Assembly (NCBI GenBank): GCA_020284085.1
Contig: JACEVL010000831.1
Location: 768,501 to 832,500, forward strand
DNA from: Aporrectodea caliginosa
Lineage: Eukaryota; Annelida; Clitellata; Crassiclitellata; Lumbricidae
Length of the DNA stretch: 64,000 nt
Direction: 5' to 3'
In this document: positions 49,601 through 58,720 of the stretch, piece after piece
How positions within the stretch are numbered: position 1 is the first letter of the stretch
Layout of the letters: the number at the start of each line of letters is the position of its first letter
The notes under the pieces: generated by a model
What the model saw: the letters and a program-made list of their open reading frames with translations, nothing else
The model's database searches: none
What the model was told of the DNA's origin: nothing
Translations under genes and position numbers: made by a program

Positions 49601-51534
49601 GTTAAACCCTTCATTATTGTTTCAATTGCGTTCGAGTCTTTCCCCGCCTTCTTATTTTCCAGGGTGTTGAACTCTAGTTCCACAGGGTGTAGCCCACTTA
49701 GCAGTTGGTCTTTCTGCAACTTAACAGCCTCTTCGGTGAGATTGATTACCCTTACTTGGGTGGCACCTAGGTCCTCATTCACAATAACCCTGGCAACATG
49801 GACCCCAGGTTGAATCACCCGAGCTTCTGTCATCCACGCCGGAGCGCTCGTTGACAAGTTCTCGAATAGGGTCTTAGCGCTAACATCATGCTGACATTTC
49901 GGGGGCACCACAACCTCTTCCGCTACTATGACTCTACGGCACCAGTTAGCCCCATTACCTTTCACTAAAGGAATCCTCCTGCGACCGACAAATAGGGCCC
50001 CTGTGCCAAACCCCAAACGGCATCTGTGCTGTCTCAACCAATCCATCCCTAACATGGGTTCCGCTATTTGGTCAGATACCAGAAATGTTGTGGACATAGC
50101 AAAGCCCCTCCACATCTCAAGCGGGGTCGTAATCTCACCAAGTACCCTAATCTCAGTTCCGTTAGCCGCCATTAACATCCGGGAACAGGGACTAAGTTTC
50201 ATTCCTTCAACATCGGAAATTGGCACCAGGCTTACCTCGGAACCGGTATCAATCAGGCAGAGACGACTCCTTCCTCCGATCGACCCTCGAATGAAGACGG
50301 CGTTGTTGCTCGCTCGGTTGGATACCCGAGACCGCGTCGTGTGGTTCACAGCAACCTCCCCTTCGGATGTTGGCTCTTGAGCGTCGCCACCAGTCGCATC
50401 GGCAGGACGACGGCGAGGCTGTCGGTTCTGCCGGCAGTTTCGCGCGATGTGGCCTGAACGACCACATCCGTAGCAGGTCAGAGTCGATCTCTGGTTGGTG
50501 ACGTTCCCCGACGGTGCAGCCGGCGAAGAACGGTCGGTGCCAGAGTTTCGGAATGGAGGACTTCGCAGTTCCTGGAAATGTCGATCGATCCTCGCTTCCA
50601 TCTCTTGTTGCCATCGTCGCTGGGCCTCGCATTGTTTTGTCCAGAGTCGGTCCAACTGAGACTGGATTTGACTGCCAAAGTCGGTCTCAGCAGTTCCCCG
50701 TACGCGATTGGGAGGTCTTCGACGATCGTCGCTCTCTGAAGTGCGCTGATAGGCTTCGAGTCGAAGCGCGGAGCGGTAAGCCTCATCCAGTGTCTTCGGC
50801 TCCCGTTCTCGAACTTTCAGTGACAAGTCCCGGTCTCGCATCGCTTCCAGAAAAGCGTCGCGAGCGACGATCTCCGTAGTCTCATTGGAAGGCACGGGAT
50901 ACGCCAACACTACCAGTCGCCGAATGTCATGAAGGAGTGTACTCAAACTTTCGTCCGCCCTCTGCCGACGGTAGTACAATTGCGCCCTGAAAGTTTCCGC
51001 TTGCCCCTCAGTTCCATAGCGTTGTTGCAAGCGTCCGACCAGTTCATCATATGTGACATCGTCATGCGCCCCGAAATCCCACAAGAGTTGCGTTGCTGCT
51101 TTGTCCAGGGCACATTTCAAGAAGTCCACCTTGTCCGTAGCAGTCCACCCGTTGTGCTTAGCACATACCTCAAATTGCGTCAGGAAGGATTCGAAGGATC
51201 CCGTACCGTCGAATTTCCCAGGTTTCATCGGCAATTTCTTCGGTGCCATCGCAGCACCGGTACTCTCCAATGGTCTCCAGTCGTTCGATCGTACCACTCG
51301 TTCTGTCCGGAAATTCATCGTCGACGATCGAGGCTCGTCAACTCCAACCTGCTCGAAAGCCGAGGTGGTTTCCCTCTCCACCTCGCTCCTGGTTCGGCTG
51401 ATGACCGGCGTCGAACGGTCCGGTCGACGCTGCGTTGGCCTATCCACGTCCAGCAGATCGTAGGCGATTGTGTCCTCTTCATCCAACATGTTGCCTTCTC
51501 TGTCTCGTCCTCCGGCTGCCAGTAGAACTGTCAA
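46633..51534 (-). CDS. Ty3/gypsy gag-pol polyprotein
   Basis: A single uninterrupted frame of 1633 codons with no gag/pol frameshift. Order of domains: gag-like capsid region around residues 100-270; CCHC zinc knuckle CYGCGRSGHIARNC near 352-365; aspartic protease with LIDTGSEVSL near 426-435; reverse transcriptase with FCVDYRRLN and active site YLDD at 843-846; RNase H starting VLDCDASDIGIG near 987; integrase with HHCC finger, then D1289 (SIDVTGPH), D1349 (LTDRGTNFE) and E1385 (GLIERFH), the correct D-D-35-E spacing; and a GPY/F module (YSGPYTVLRRYGPINYV) near the end. No chromodomain is evident. All catalytic residues checked are present, so the element may be competent. It has no close partner gene here. 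Confidence 0.95.
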   Translation of the reverse strand: MTVLLAAGGRDREGNMLDEEDTIAYDLLDVDRPTQRRPDRSTPVISRTRSEVERETTSAFEQVGVDEPRSSTMNFRTERVVRSNDWRPLESTGAAMAPKKLPMKPGKFDGTGSFESFLTQFEVCAKHNGWTATDKVDFLKCALDKAATQLLWDFGAHDDVTYDELVGRLQQRYGTEGQAETFRAQLYYRRQRADESLSTLLHDIRRLVVLAYPVPSNETTEIVARDAFLEAMRDRDLSLKVREREPKTLDEAYRSALRLEAYQRTSESDDRRRPPNRVRGTAETDFGSQIQSQLDRLWTKQCEAQRRWQQEMEARIDRHFQELRSPPFRNSGTDRSSPAAPSGNVTNQRSTLTCYGCGRSGHIARNCRQNRQPRRRPADATGGDAQEPTSEGEVAVNHTTRSRVSNRASNNAVFIRGSIGGRSRLCLIDTGSEVSLVPISDVEGMKLSPCSRMLMAANGTEIRVLGEITTPLEMWRGFAMSTTFLVSDQIAEPMLGMDWLRQHRCRLGFGTGALFVGRRRIPLVKGNGANWCRRVIVAEEVVVPPKCQHDVSAKTLFENLSTSAPAWMTEARVIQPGVHVARVIVNEDLGATQVRVINLTEEAVKLQKDQLLSGLHPVELEFNTLENKKAGKDSNAIETIMKGLTEEVPADARERLKELVKEYQDVFSMGDGDLGRTSICKHRIDTGDTKPVREPLRRQPFSHRTIIDEQVDQMMTSGIIEPTQSEWASNVVLARKKDGTMRFCVDYRRLNERTKKDSYPLPRVEDCLDALAGASWFSTLDLRSGYHQVAMDAKDAHKTAFVTRKGIFRWKVMPFGLCNAPATFQRLMDIVLSGLNFETCLVYLDDVIIFGRDIDQHFARLRQVLDRLRQANLKLKASKCRLLRKRVEFLGHVVTPEGVAVDPSKVCEVVEWPVPEKLREVRAFLGLCSYYRKFVRGFSSLAAPLFALTKKGQTFDWNEECQEAFDHLKGVLTTAPILAMPRDKGDYVLDCDASDIGIGAVLSQVIDGEERVIAYGSRLLSTAERRYCVTRKELLAVVYFTKYYRQYLLGRQFTLRTDHAALRWLQRTPEPIGQQGRWLERLAEFNFKIVHRPGLRHGNADALSRKPCCQCGDEGETLVIASAEEVTGSDLRAGTEEVDPMAVAQEQDPDLCIVKSWLDDKEKIPELTEILFENAAVKVYWHQKDELFLRDGVMYRRRIDGGEQLLIPKALRGDFLQKAHTGITGGHLGIRRTRWQIRRRGYWVGWSREVKLFCHRCPQCCQYRRGKPPRQGPLQPLPIGEPWERLSIDVTGPHPRSRRGKVYILTMMDNFTKYVEAVAITNQEAVTVAEALVNTVIVRYGAPLQILTDRGTNFEGHLFRELCRLLEIDKVRTTSYHPSCNGLIERFHRTLNAMLGKVVSRHQRDWDEFLPHVLAAYRSSVHEATGFSPNLLLFGRENRAPIDLVYGRPSDAWPEDATYVWYVDEMADRMETANREVREILRRTAERRKHEYDLRVREAVFKDGDKVWYFSQRRYKGRSPKWEKAYSGPYTVLRRYGPINYVIQRAPNSKPFTTHVDKLKPYWTNIVGDEVEGKGGGVRRKKSKSRIQRPGETVEQERNERGDERNLDVEQQKEVVNMYQRPRRSVQKPIRFR

Positions 51535-51564
51535 ATCAAATCAGAATCGAAACCGGAAATGGTA

Positions 51565-51581
51565 CCCCACTTCTGGTACCA
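51565..51581 (-). other. Primer-binding region
   Basis: TGGTACCAGAAGTGGGG on the minus strand, four bases after the 5' LTR end. It begins TGG as expected for pairing with the CCA end of a tRNA. I cannot name the tRNA. Confidence 0.55.
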
Positions 51582-51585
51582 AATT

Positions 51586-52666
51586 TGTGGCGAACCCGGG
51601 TTTGGTGCGGGAATGCTACTCGTGGGAGTACCTGACTTCCGTCGTATCAGGCTACAGCGTAAGTGCCGTGTAGGTGCGAAGATGGATGGTCGCTCTCTCC
51701 CACGGGCGAGGCTGGGATCCTTTCAATTTACCAGGTAGCCAGGAAAACCCAGAACCTCGGTCAGGCTGTACTCGCTGAGTCCGGCTCCTGCGTTTTGGCT
51801 AAGAGTCTGACTAAAGCCGGTCTTCTGAAATAACTGGCAGTCAACAGAGTCAAACAACGTTGATGAGTTTCAATCTTCTTCTTTAATGAATTCACAAACG
51901 AGAAGGTTAAACTTCGGAACAGAACGATTGCTCACTTAACTCGCCTAACTATCGAACGTACAGTTAAATTGCTACGTAAAGGAAACCTCTAACGTTCAAC
52001 TAAATTCTTCGCAATGTCTCTGCGGAAAGTACAACGGCAAGTTCAACGGTAGACGACGAAAGTTCACTGCAACGACTGACGCAACTTCTCATAGCAACTG
52101 GAAAACGACTCTCTCTCTCGAGCATGCAAACTACGGCCTTTATATACCTTTCAGCGGTGCAAAAATAAGGCGCGAAAACAGTCTAATGCATTGCGGTGCA
52201 AATCATTTTAGCACCGGCCTATCTCGCCCATAGTAAGAATTGGCGCCAAACTCCCAAATCTGCACCGGTGCAAATTCGCGATATAAATCTAAAGGTTGCC
52301 CCTAGCAACCACTCGAAATCTGCACCGACTCTGGGGCGCTACATAAATTCGGAGTGCTTTTGTAACGTCAGACCATGCGTTACCCATAGCAACATTCAGT
52401 ATTTCTGCACCGGTGCAAGCCGCCGTCATAAATGCATTGCAGTTGCCCTTAATAACCCCTAAAACGGCACCGGTGCAAGTTTGCCACGTCATACAATACG
52501 TTGCCCTTAGCAACGATAGATTTCTTGCACCGACGTCGTCGTCAATAGAAACGCCATACAAATTGAACTTAACGACCCTAAACATTAAACATTATGCGCT
52601 AAAATAACGTCAATAGCGTTCATCATCAAACTGAAAGAAATAATTAGCGTACTGGCGAATTTCGCA
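51586..52666 (-). repeat. 5' LTR of the Ty3 element
   Basis: Same sequence as the left LTR, with TATA (52139-52146) and X-box-like palindromes (52294-52310, 52379-52393, 52500-52514). Its outer edge stops at TTTCGCA, short of the canonical TTCGCCACA. Confidence 0.9.
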
Positions 52667-52736
52667 TAGGCCTACTAAAAAACACAACTAAATTAAATAG
52701 GTGGCGTAGGCGGTAGGCCTACCATTTGGCGATAGC

Positions 52737-53133
52737 CAGGACCTTTGGCCAGGACTGTTAAAGGCTTGGTTTTTTGGTTTAAAAAAAAAAAACAAAAAAA
52801 AATCTGCAAATTTTTTGTTTTTTGTTTTTTACAAATTTCGAAATTATAGGCCTAAATGCCAAAAATATCGTCTCTTCAAGTCTCTTGGCAATTGTTGTAT
52901 GGTCTTTGTAAACTTCGTTTTATGACATATTCTACACTTCTACTGTTCTAATTAATTTCATTTGTATGCATCTGATTAATTTGAACGGTATTATGCCATT
53001 TTTATGAGTTTTATGATCCGAACTAGGAAAATCTCCAAAGCAAAAAACCAAAAAACCAAATAAAACCAAAAAACCAAAAAACCAACTTTTCATGCTTTTC
53101 ATTTTGAAAAAAGTTTGGTTTTTTGCACCCCTG
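52737..53133. mobile_element. hAT-type MITE, GCGATAGC duplication
   Basis: The perfect 8-bp direct repeat GCGATAGC (52729-52736 and 53134-53141) brackets a 397-bp insertion ending TTTTTTGCACCCCTG. The left end begins CAGGACC and is followed by GGTTTTTTGGTTT; the interior has AAAAAACCAAAA arrays in both orientations. The right terminus is hAT-like; the left terminus is worn. Confidence 0.75.
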
Positions 53134-53848
53134 GCGATAGCAGACCTACCGTATACGTATTTAATCCCGTAACTAAAAAGCTGTTCAACAGTAGGCTTAA
53201 ACAGTTAAACTCTTGGATTAACTTAATGAATAAACGAATATTGATCAACTGATTGATAATCTCTGCCCGGCGAGAGTTTAATCCAATTTTTGGAGAAATA
53301 GTCACATATATTATATACAAGTTAACAACTTTAAGCACGTGGATTTTCTAACTTTCTGTAACACAATTTAGTATTTTTTACCATGTGTTACAATAATTAA
53401 ATAAAAGTTGTGATTGGAACTTAAAAGAAACGGGGGCGGGGGCATGGCCCTCTGGATATTGACAACATCTAGAAGGCCATGGCGGGGGGAGGGGGGCGAA
53501 GGGAAGAGACAAATTTCAGTCCGTGGGAAACATAATATTGGGGTAGACTATTAAGTGACACCTGAGTGACATCTGAGCTTACAATATTATAGCTCAATCA
53601 TATGACTGAAGCCTCTAGATTGCTACGAAACTGACCCAAAAGCATTTTGGCTCCTACTGACTTAATTTAAATTAATGAAGTACCCGTGAATGAATAAGTA
53701 TTGCTGTAGTACGTTAAGAAAGTGCAAAACTTAAATTTTACATTGCATTATTAGCTGAAAAACTGAAGTTTAATTCCCAAATGATAGAGCTACATAATCG
53801 TTTAACTTCGGAACGAGGCGTGACGTGTAACGAAATGAGTGGTCACAT
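53134..53848. other. Intergenic, no feature recognised
   Basis: AT-rich sequence with a short G-rich stretch near 53430-53505. No gene seen. Confidence 0.4.
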
Positions 53849-54018
53849 CAGGGGCGTCTATCCCCCCCTAAGTCATTGGAGCAACTACCCCCTCCGCTCC
53901 CCTTCCCATGGTACAACAATTAAAAAAATTGAATTTCCCCCTTATTTCGCAATGAGGTCCCCCCCTATTTCTTGGATGGAGCATTTGCTCCAAGGTTTAC
54001 ATGGTGTAGACGCCCCTG
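53849..54018. mobile_element. 170-bp hAT MITE, GGTCACAT duplication
   Basis: Perfect inverted ends CAGGGGCGTCTA and TAGACGCCCCTG with identical 8-bp flanks GGTCACAT (53841-53848 and 54019-54026). Interior is C-rich and non-coding. Confidence 0.9.
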
Positions 54019-54026
54019 GGTCACAT

Positions 54027-54219
54027 GACTCGTAGCAGCGATCTGATTGGTTGGATTTCTCGGCGGCGGTAAACGAAGGATGGTTGAAGCAGACGACCGC
54101 ATTCGTCTGTGGCTCTGTACAGATCGAAGGACGTCGTTGTCGACGAAGGAGACGAAGAAGACGGAGACATTTTCATTTAATTCGACATTTTCGCTGTTAA
54201 TTCTTACTCGAAAAGCAAA
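54027..54219 (+). promoter_or_regulatory. Promoter/5' UTR of the HMG-like gene
   Basis: GC- and CpG-richer than its surroundings, with an inverted CCAAT word (GATTGGTTGG near 54042) and GACGAAGGA repeats. It ends at AAAGCAAAATG, a good start context. The MITE at 53849-54018 sits immediately upstream. Confidence 0.45.
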
Positions 54220-54589
54220 ATGTCCGACGAAAAGTTCCTCCGAGAGTTTGTAGGACGAGTCACGCCAAATCTTGACCGAATTTCCGACGAGATAACTGGC
54301 TTAAGACAACTTGTCTTACGAATAGACCAACAACGTAACGAACTGGGAGACGTGGCGCAATCCAAGCCCGATGACTTGCAGCAATCCAAGCCCGATGACT
54401 TGCAGCAATCCAAGCCCGATGACTTGGCGCAATCCAAGCCCGATGACTTGGCGCAATCCAAGCCCGATGACTTGCAGCCAAATCCGGTGACAACCGAGGC
54501 GAAGGAGGACACAACGGCCAAGGCAGTGAACTCGATGGACGCACAAGAGCCAGAGAACTCTCAGGAGTCGGACTCCGACATATCACAAG
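54220..54589 (+). CDS. HMG-like gene exon 1
   Basis: Start at ATG with A at -3 (GCAAAATGTCC). Donor CAAG-GTTGGA, phase 1. Holds the octapeptide repeat. Confidence 0.65.
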
Positions 54590-55584
54590 GTTGGAACACT
54601 GAAACTATTTATTTTAAGGAATTCATTTATTAATAAAATAATTTATTTATTAAGGAATAGAAGTAAGAAATGCCATATTATAATTATGCGTATACTTATA
54701 TAAATGACTGTCTAAGGCCTATGGGACTCGACGCATAACTTGGAAAATGAACTTATAGGGGAGGGGCAAATCCGCGGAATTGTATAATGGACAACACTGT
54801 TGCCTGAAGGTTTCACGGACCCGGTTCGATTCCCGTAAGGTCCCTCTGGGTTTAGCTCAGCCCTTCATTCCCTAGGCGGCGGCAAAAGTACAATGAGCTT
54901 GCACCTTTCATGGCTGCAAATTTGTTGAATTTTGTGTTATTTGTGTTCTTGTGAATTGTTTAATGGTCATAACATGTACAGCACAGTGCGTTTGTCAGGA
55001 GCTTGATTAAGGAATAAATATTATTATTATTATTATTATTACATTATATTTTAATTCAAATATGTGTATCTGTTTATGACAAGACAGTATGTTGATGGTT
55101 TTAACTGTTTTAAATACAGGCTTTGTTATTACATTATATTTTTAATTCAAATATGTGTATCTGTTTATGACAAGACAGTATGTTGATGGTTTTAACTGTT
55201 TCCTGAATGAGTGCTGGAAGCAAGACCCAGTCACCAGTTTGATTTTATAATCACTGATAAATAACACACAAAATGGTCAGTCACTTATAATAAGAAGTTG
55301 TAAATAAGATAACTGCTTTTCTGATTTAATGCAAAGATTACTGAGATTGCGTAATTTGTGTTTGTTGATCAGTGCAAAGAAGACAAGTCGGTGAATCCGC
55401 GGGCTACACCCTCTTTGTAATGCAGTACAGTTTAACCCACGTTCATGGAATACTTGACGCTGAGGACATGGTGGAAACCGTAGCAGATGAATGGTCCCGA
55501 ATGGACCCTATGGTGCAGGAGATTTTTCACTGGACAGCCCGGACAGCGGCTGCCAGGAATGCCAGGACGCGGCCTGAGAACTAA
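54220..55584 (+). CDS. Small HMG-box-like protein with octapeptide repeats
   Basis: Two exons, 54220-54589 and 55373-55584, join in phase (370+212 nt = 194 codons, 193 residues). Residues 1-42 are helical and charged (FLREFVGRV..NLDRISDEITGL). Residues 47-86 are five copies of QSKPDDLQ/A. Residues 87-123 are acidic and Ser-rich. The C-terminal 131-187 resembles an HMG box: GYTLF at the start of helix 1, VADEWSRMDP, then a helix with FHW. The similarity is of pattern only and helix 2 is weak. I recognise no named orthologue. If the HMG reading is right it would be a nuclear DNA-binding or chromatin protein; otherwise function is unknown. Confidence 0.65.
54358..54477 (+). repeat. Five-copy 24-bp coding repeat
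   Basis: The unit CAATCCAAGCCCGATGACTT plus GCAG or GGCG is repeated five times almost without change in the first two codon-rich thirds; the copies differ only in the last codon. Confidence 0.9.
54760..55041 (+). repeat. tRNA-derived SINE, family E, in the intron
   Basis: tRNA-like head with B box GGTTCGATTCCCG, body with GGGTTTAGCTCAGCCC, and (ATT)n tail at 55020-55041. Confidence 0.6.
55042..55203. repeat. Two-copy direct repeat, about 90 bp
   Basis: ATATGTGTATCTGTTTATGA and the following GACAAGACAGTATGTTGATG occur twice with near-perfect identity, one copy after the other. Confidence 0.85.
55373..55584 (+). CDS. HMG-like gene exon 2
   Basis: Acceptor TTGTTGATCAG; stop TAA at 55582-55584. 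Encodes GYTLFVMQYS..MVETVADEWSRMDP and a basic-ended helix. Confidence 0.65.
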
Positions 55585-57125
55585 GGTTTGCAGTTTTAAG
55601 ATCAACTTTTCAGAAAATGATTGTACATTCTGTTTAAATTACATTTTTTTCTTACATTACAGTTACCTGACTGTACACTGTTATGTTCAGTTTGTAGTTG
55701 TGTTTTGTTGTATTACTTTGATGGTAGAAAGCATGACTGTTACTGAAATCACAAGTTATGGTGTTCTGTCATATCATGCCCGGTGTAGCGTTTTATTTTA
55801 CTTCGATTACCCCTCAAAACTTTCATTTATTTATGTGTATTAGATTCTTATTTCATGCATAAATACGAATAAGATGTCTTCACTAATTTATTTAGATACC
55901 CATTAGCCATGATTGCTTGTAATATAATTCATGTGAAAATTAACAACCAGTTCGGCTCTCGTGACTAGCTTTCAATGTTGTTTGTTTCATTCAATAAATG
56001 TATCATTAGTTGTAAACATAAGAATGTATCATTTTGGATAAATGAGAGGTTATGTGAACATGCAGGGCGGGGGTAATATCGGTGTAACATGAAATCGATT
56101 TATGACTACTTTAGAGTGTTGGTTAACGTGAAATGGAGTAGCTTGAAGTCTTTACACTGGAACTAACTGTGTGTTTCACAGGTCCACTCCATCGACGTCC
56201 ATGCAGTCCTTGGCTTCGTTTTCGGTGCGATGACCATCGTCTACTACAGTCTCCATCGAGACGAATGCTGATCTCTCCGTTCCAAAGAAAGAGATGCGAC
56301 TTGCAGTTTCAGAAGCAACTTTTCAGAAAACAAAATTATTTTATGTTGCTGTTTAAATGACAGATTTGTACTTACAGTTAACTATGCCTGTACACTGTTA
56401 CGTTAAGGCAAATTTCTTAGTTGTGTCTACAAGACAAACTAGTTTTGTTGTATTAATTTGATGCAAAACATTGCAAGGACAGAGTTTCGTGGTCCGAAGT
56501 TATGGTGTAACATTGGTGTTCTGTCATATCAAGCCCAGAACGTTTTATGGCTGTGTTTCCAGAACAAAACTGTTCGTTTAATGTGTTGATAGAAAACTGA
56601 TTTTTACATGTTTTTATGTCTTTCCTGCTTTCAGAAATGAAAATGATTTCAGATAACTAGGGAACATGGACTTTGAGGGCAGCCATTATAATTTTAAAGT
56701 TGTAAGGAGCTATTGATTAAGCAAAAAACACTAGTTAAATGTTGATTTTCCAGAAAGGCTGGAGTATATCTTACAAGTTTCACAACTGCTAATGTAAAGT
56801 AAGACAGTGTGGCTCAGCGTGACTGTTAGTGAAATCGCAAGTTATGGTGTAACATTGGTGTTCTGTCATATCAAGCCCAGAACGTTTTATGGCTGTGTTT
56901 CCAGAACAAAACTGTTCGTTTAATGTGTTGATAGAAAACTGATTTTTACATGTTTTTTTGTCTTTCCTGCTTTCAGAAATGAAAATGATTTCAGATAACT
57001 AGGGAACATGGACTTTGAGGGCAGCCATTATAATTTTAAAGTTGTAAGGAGCTATTGATTAAGCAAAAAACACTAGTTAAATGTTGATTTTCCAGAAAGG
57101 CTGGAGTATATCTTACAAGTTTCAC
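55585..57125 (+). repeat. Tandemly duplicated 3' region of the HMG-like gene
   Basis: 55585-55800 and 56297-56560 share blocks in order (TTGCAG, CAACTTTTCAGAAAA, CTGTACACTGTTA, TTGTTGTATTA, GTTATGGTGT, GTTCTGTCATATCA). The segment 56495-56800 is then repeated almost exactly at 56836-57138 (offset about 341 bp, including GGAACATGGACTTTGAGGGC). Confidence 0.75.
56182..56271 (+). CDS. Possible alternative terminal exon with membrane segment
   Basis: After acceptor GTTTCACAG a phase-0 frame encodes VHSIDVHAVLGFVFGAMTIV then YYSLHRDEC and a stop. The hydrophobic run would make a C-terminal membrane helix. It lies just before the duplicated 3' UTR. Its phase does not match exon 1 (phase 1), so it cannot be a simple swap for exon 2 and may be chance. 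Confidence 0.25.
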   Translation, partial: VHSIDVHAVLGFVFGAMTIVYYSLHRDEC

Positions 57126-57138
57126 AACTGGTAATGTA

Positions 57139-58234
57139 AAGTAAGACAGTGTGACAGGCTCAACAAGCATCTGATGTCTTGTCTTACAGTGGGAGGAACT
57201 ATGGCTGAAGTACCGATGTGACCAGCAATCCCGAGAATCAACACAAATATAAAATGTCAAGTTTTACTTGAACAAAGTGGGCAACAAAGAATCAAACCTG
57301 CAGAAGAAGACAGGCCTAATAACAATGCATCAAAAATGATTAGGCCTACAAGAGATACAATCAAGCAAGCTTACTAAATAAATTTGATTTAATATGTATG
57401 CGAATTGGCAACCCAGAGTGTAAGGTCAAAATTCACCACGGCACAAAGCAATGTCTGACTTTACTCCACTATAAAATAAGTACACTGACTAGACACTATC
57501 AGTGGGAAGAGTTAAAAGTGCCAGTGATTGAAAACTGGCACTCCTGTCCTCATTTACTGTTTGACAGATGTAAGGGTGTGTGACATTCTAGTGAATGGGC
57601 CACACTGTTAACCCAGAGGTCTGGAAACTCCAATTGCCACAAACATGTGCACCTATATTTATGCATCAAGGAACTTAATATAGCGCATTCAAAGTAAGCG
57701 TACCTTGCAAAAGCGCTGATCAATATTAGTACAAGTGGCTTTCCCTCTGGGATAGCTTATACTATGGGAATACCATTTATACAAGTATGTCATATGTTAG
57801 CCCAATTCACTGATAATGCATTTGCTATGTTCAGCTTTATGAATCCATGAGGATGATAATGGCCTTTGAAGTAGGTTACTACAAAAATTCATCTCCACAA
57901 GCAGAAGTTCTAATACTTACAGAAATGCAAACTTTCACATACACAACAAAGTACTGAAACTTATGCAAAACAGACCATTATTGAATTTTCACAATACAAG
58001 TGCAAAATCAGTCTGTAAACAGAGAAAAAGTTATCTAAGAAATCAGAATGCTGCTTCAAACCCAGAGCCTTCAAAATACAAGTGATGCAACAAGCTTTGA
58101 AGCCTATGGAATATTATAACAATTAATGGTGAAAATTATCTAAGAGATCAGAATGCTGCTTCAAAGGTATATAACATACAAGTACCCTTGAATGTGGCCC
58201 TTGCGGCCACATTCTTCTCTAACCTGAAGACTGT
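57139..58234. other. Intergenic, worn repeat scraps
   Basis: A decayed family-B-like SINE head may lie at 57577-57655 and a LINE tail scrap at 57660-57725. There is a short duplicated phrase GATCAGAATGCTGCTTCAAA (about 58040 and 58145). No gene seen. Confidence 0.35.
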
Positions 58235-58325
58235 TCTCTTTAGCCGGGGTTGAGTCGGGAGCGCTTCTGAGTAGATAATCTTGAAGGGGCGCTATATAAA
58301 TCTCTGGAATGAATGAATGAATGAA
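58235..58325 (+). repeat. LINE 3'-tail fragment
   Basis: GTTGAGTCGGGAGCGCTTCT, GAGTAGATAATCTTGAAGGG, GCGCTATATAAATCTC and (GAAT)n: the cleanest example of the shared tail. Confidence 0.7.
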
Positions 58326-58559
58326 GTACGCTGCCGAATACAGTTAAATTCGACTCCTGTAATAACTTGTGATCATCCATTCACACTGAATTGTAATCAT
58401 CCGGCGTAATTGTCAGTTTGAATTAATAAAGATTATAATATAATGGTTATAATAATAATTATTATTACATTACAAGACCACTGACCCATTTGCCATTGAC
58501 ATATAGAACGGTCTATGGTGATCACGTGGCCCGGTAGGCGTGCTCCGATTCGATCCATG

Positions 58560-58720
58560 GTAAGTCTGTCATGGCGGATGCGATGAATTTTGCGCTGGAA
58601 GTCGTTCGATATTAGTTACTTCCTACTGTCAGTGTGTGGCCGGCTAGCTGATTATACGCAGATCCGATCCAAACCTCAGATTTATTTATGCTAACCTTGA
58701 TATTTACTGACCGTGTAAGT
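58560..58720 (+). promoter_or_regulatory. Possible 5' UTR exon of the AP-2 alpha gene
   Basis: A locally GC-rich patch ending in CCGT-GTAAGTAG, a strong donor, 2.6 kb before the first coding exon, which itself begins at an acceptor 18 bp before its ATG. An upstream non-coding exon is therefore required, and this is the best candidate I see. Inference only. Confidence 0.3.

Larger units (their letters stand above)
45222..52666 (-). mobile_element. Ty3/gypsy LTR retrotransposon, intact and young
   Basis: A complete element read on the minus strand: 5' LTR (right, 51586-52666), primer-binding region, one gag-pol frame, polypurine tract, 3' LTR (left, 45222-46284). Internal LTR edges are TGTGGCGAA and TTCGCCACA. 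Comparing the two LTRs by eye over about 1040 bp I find one substitution (AACTTAGCGA against AACTTAACGA) and one 2-bp CT indel, so insertion was recent. The word TAGGCCTA lies at both outer edges. There is no env-like frame between pol and the 3' LTR. Confidence 0.95.

Noticed and set aside
50249..51525. Plus- and minus-strand frames over 100 codons inside gag
   Set aside because: Shadows of the intact gag-pol frame.
53781..54035. 84-codon plus-strand frame
   Set aside because: Most of it is the 170-bp hAT MITE with its inverted ends.
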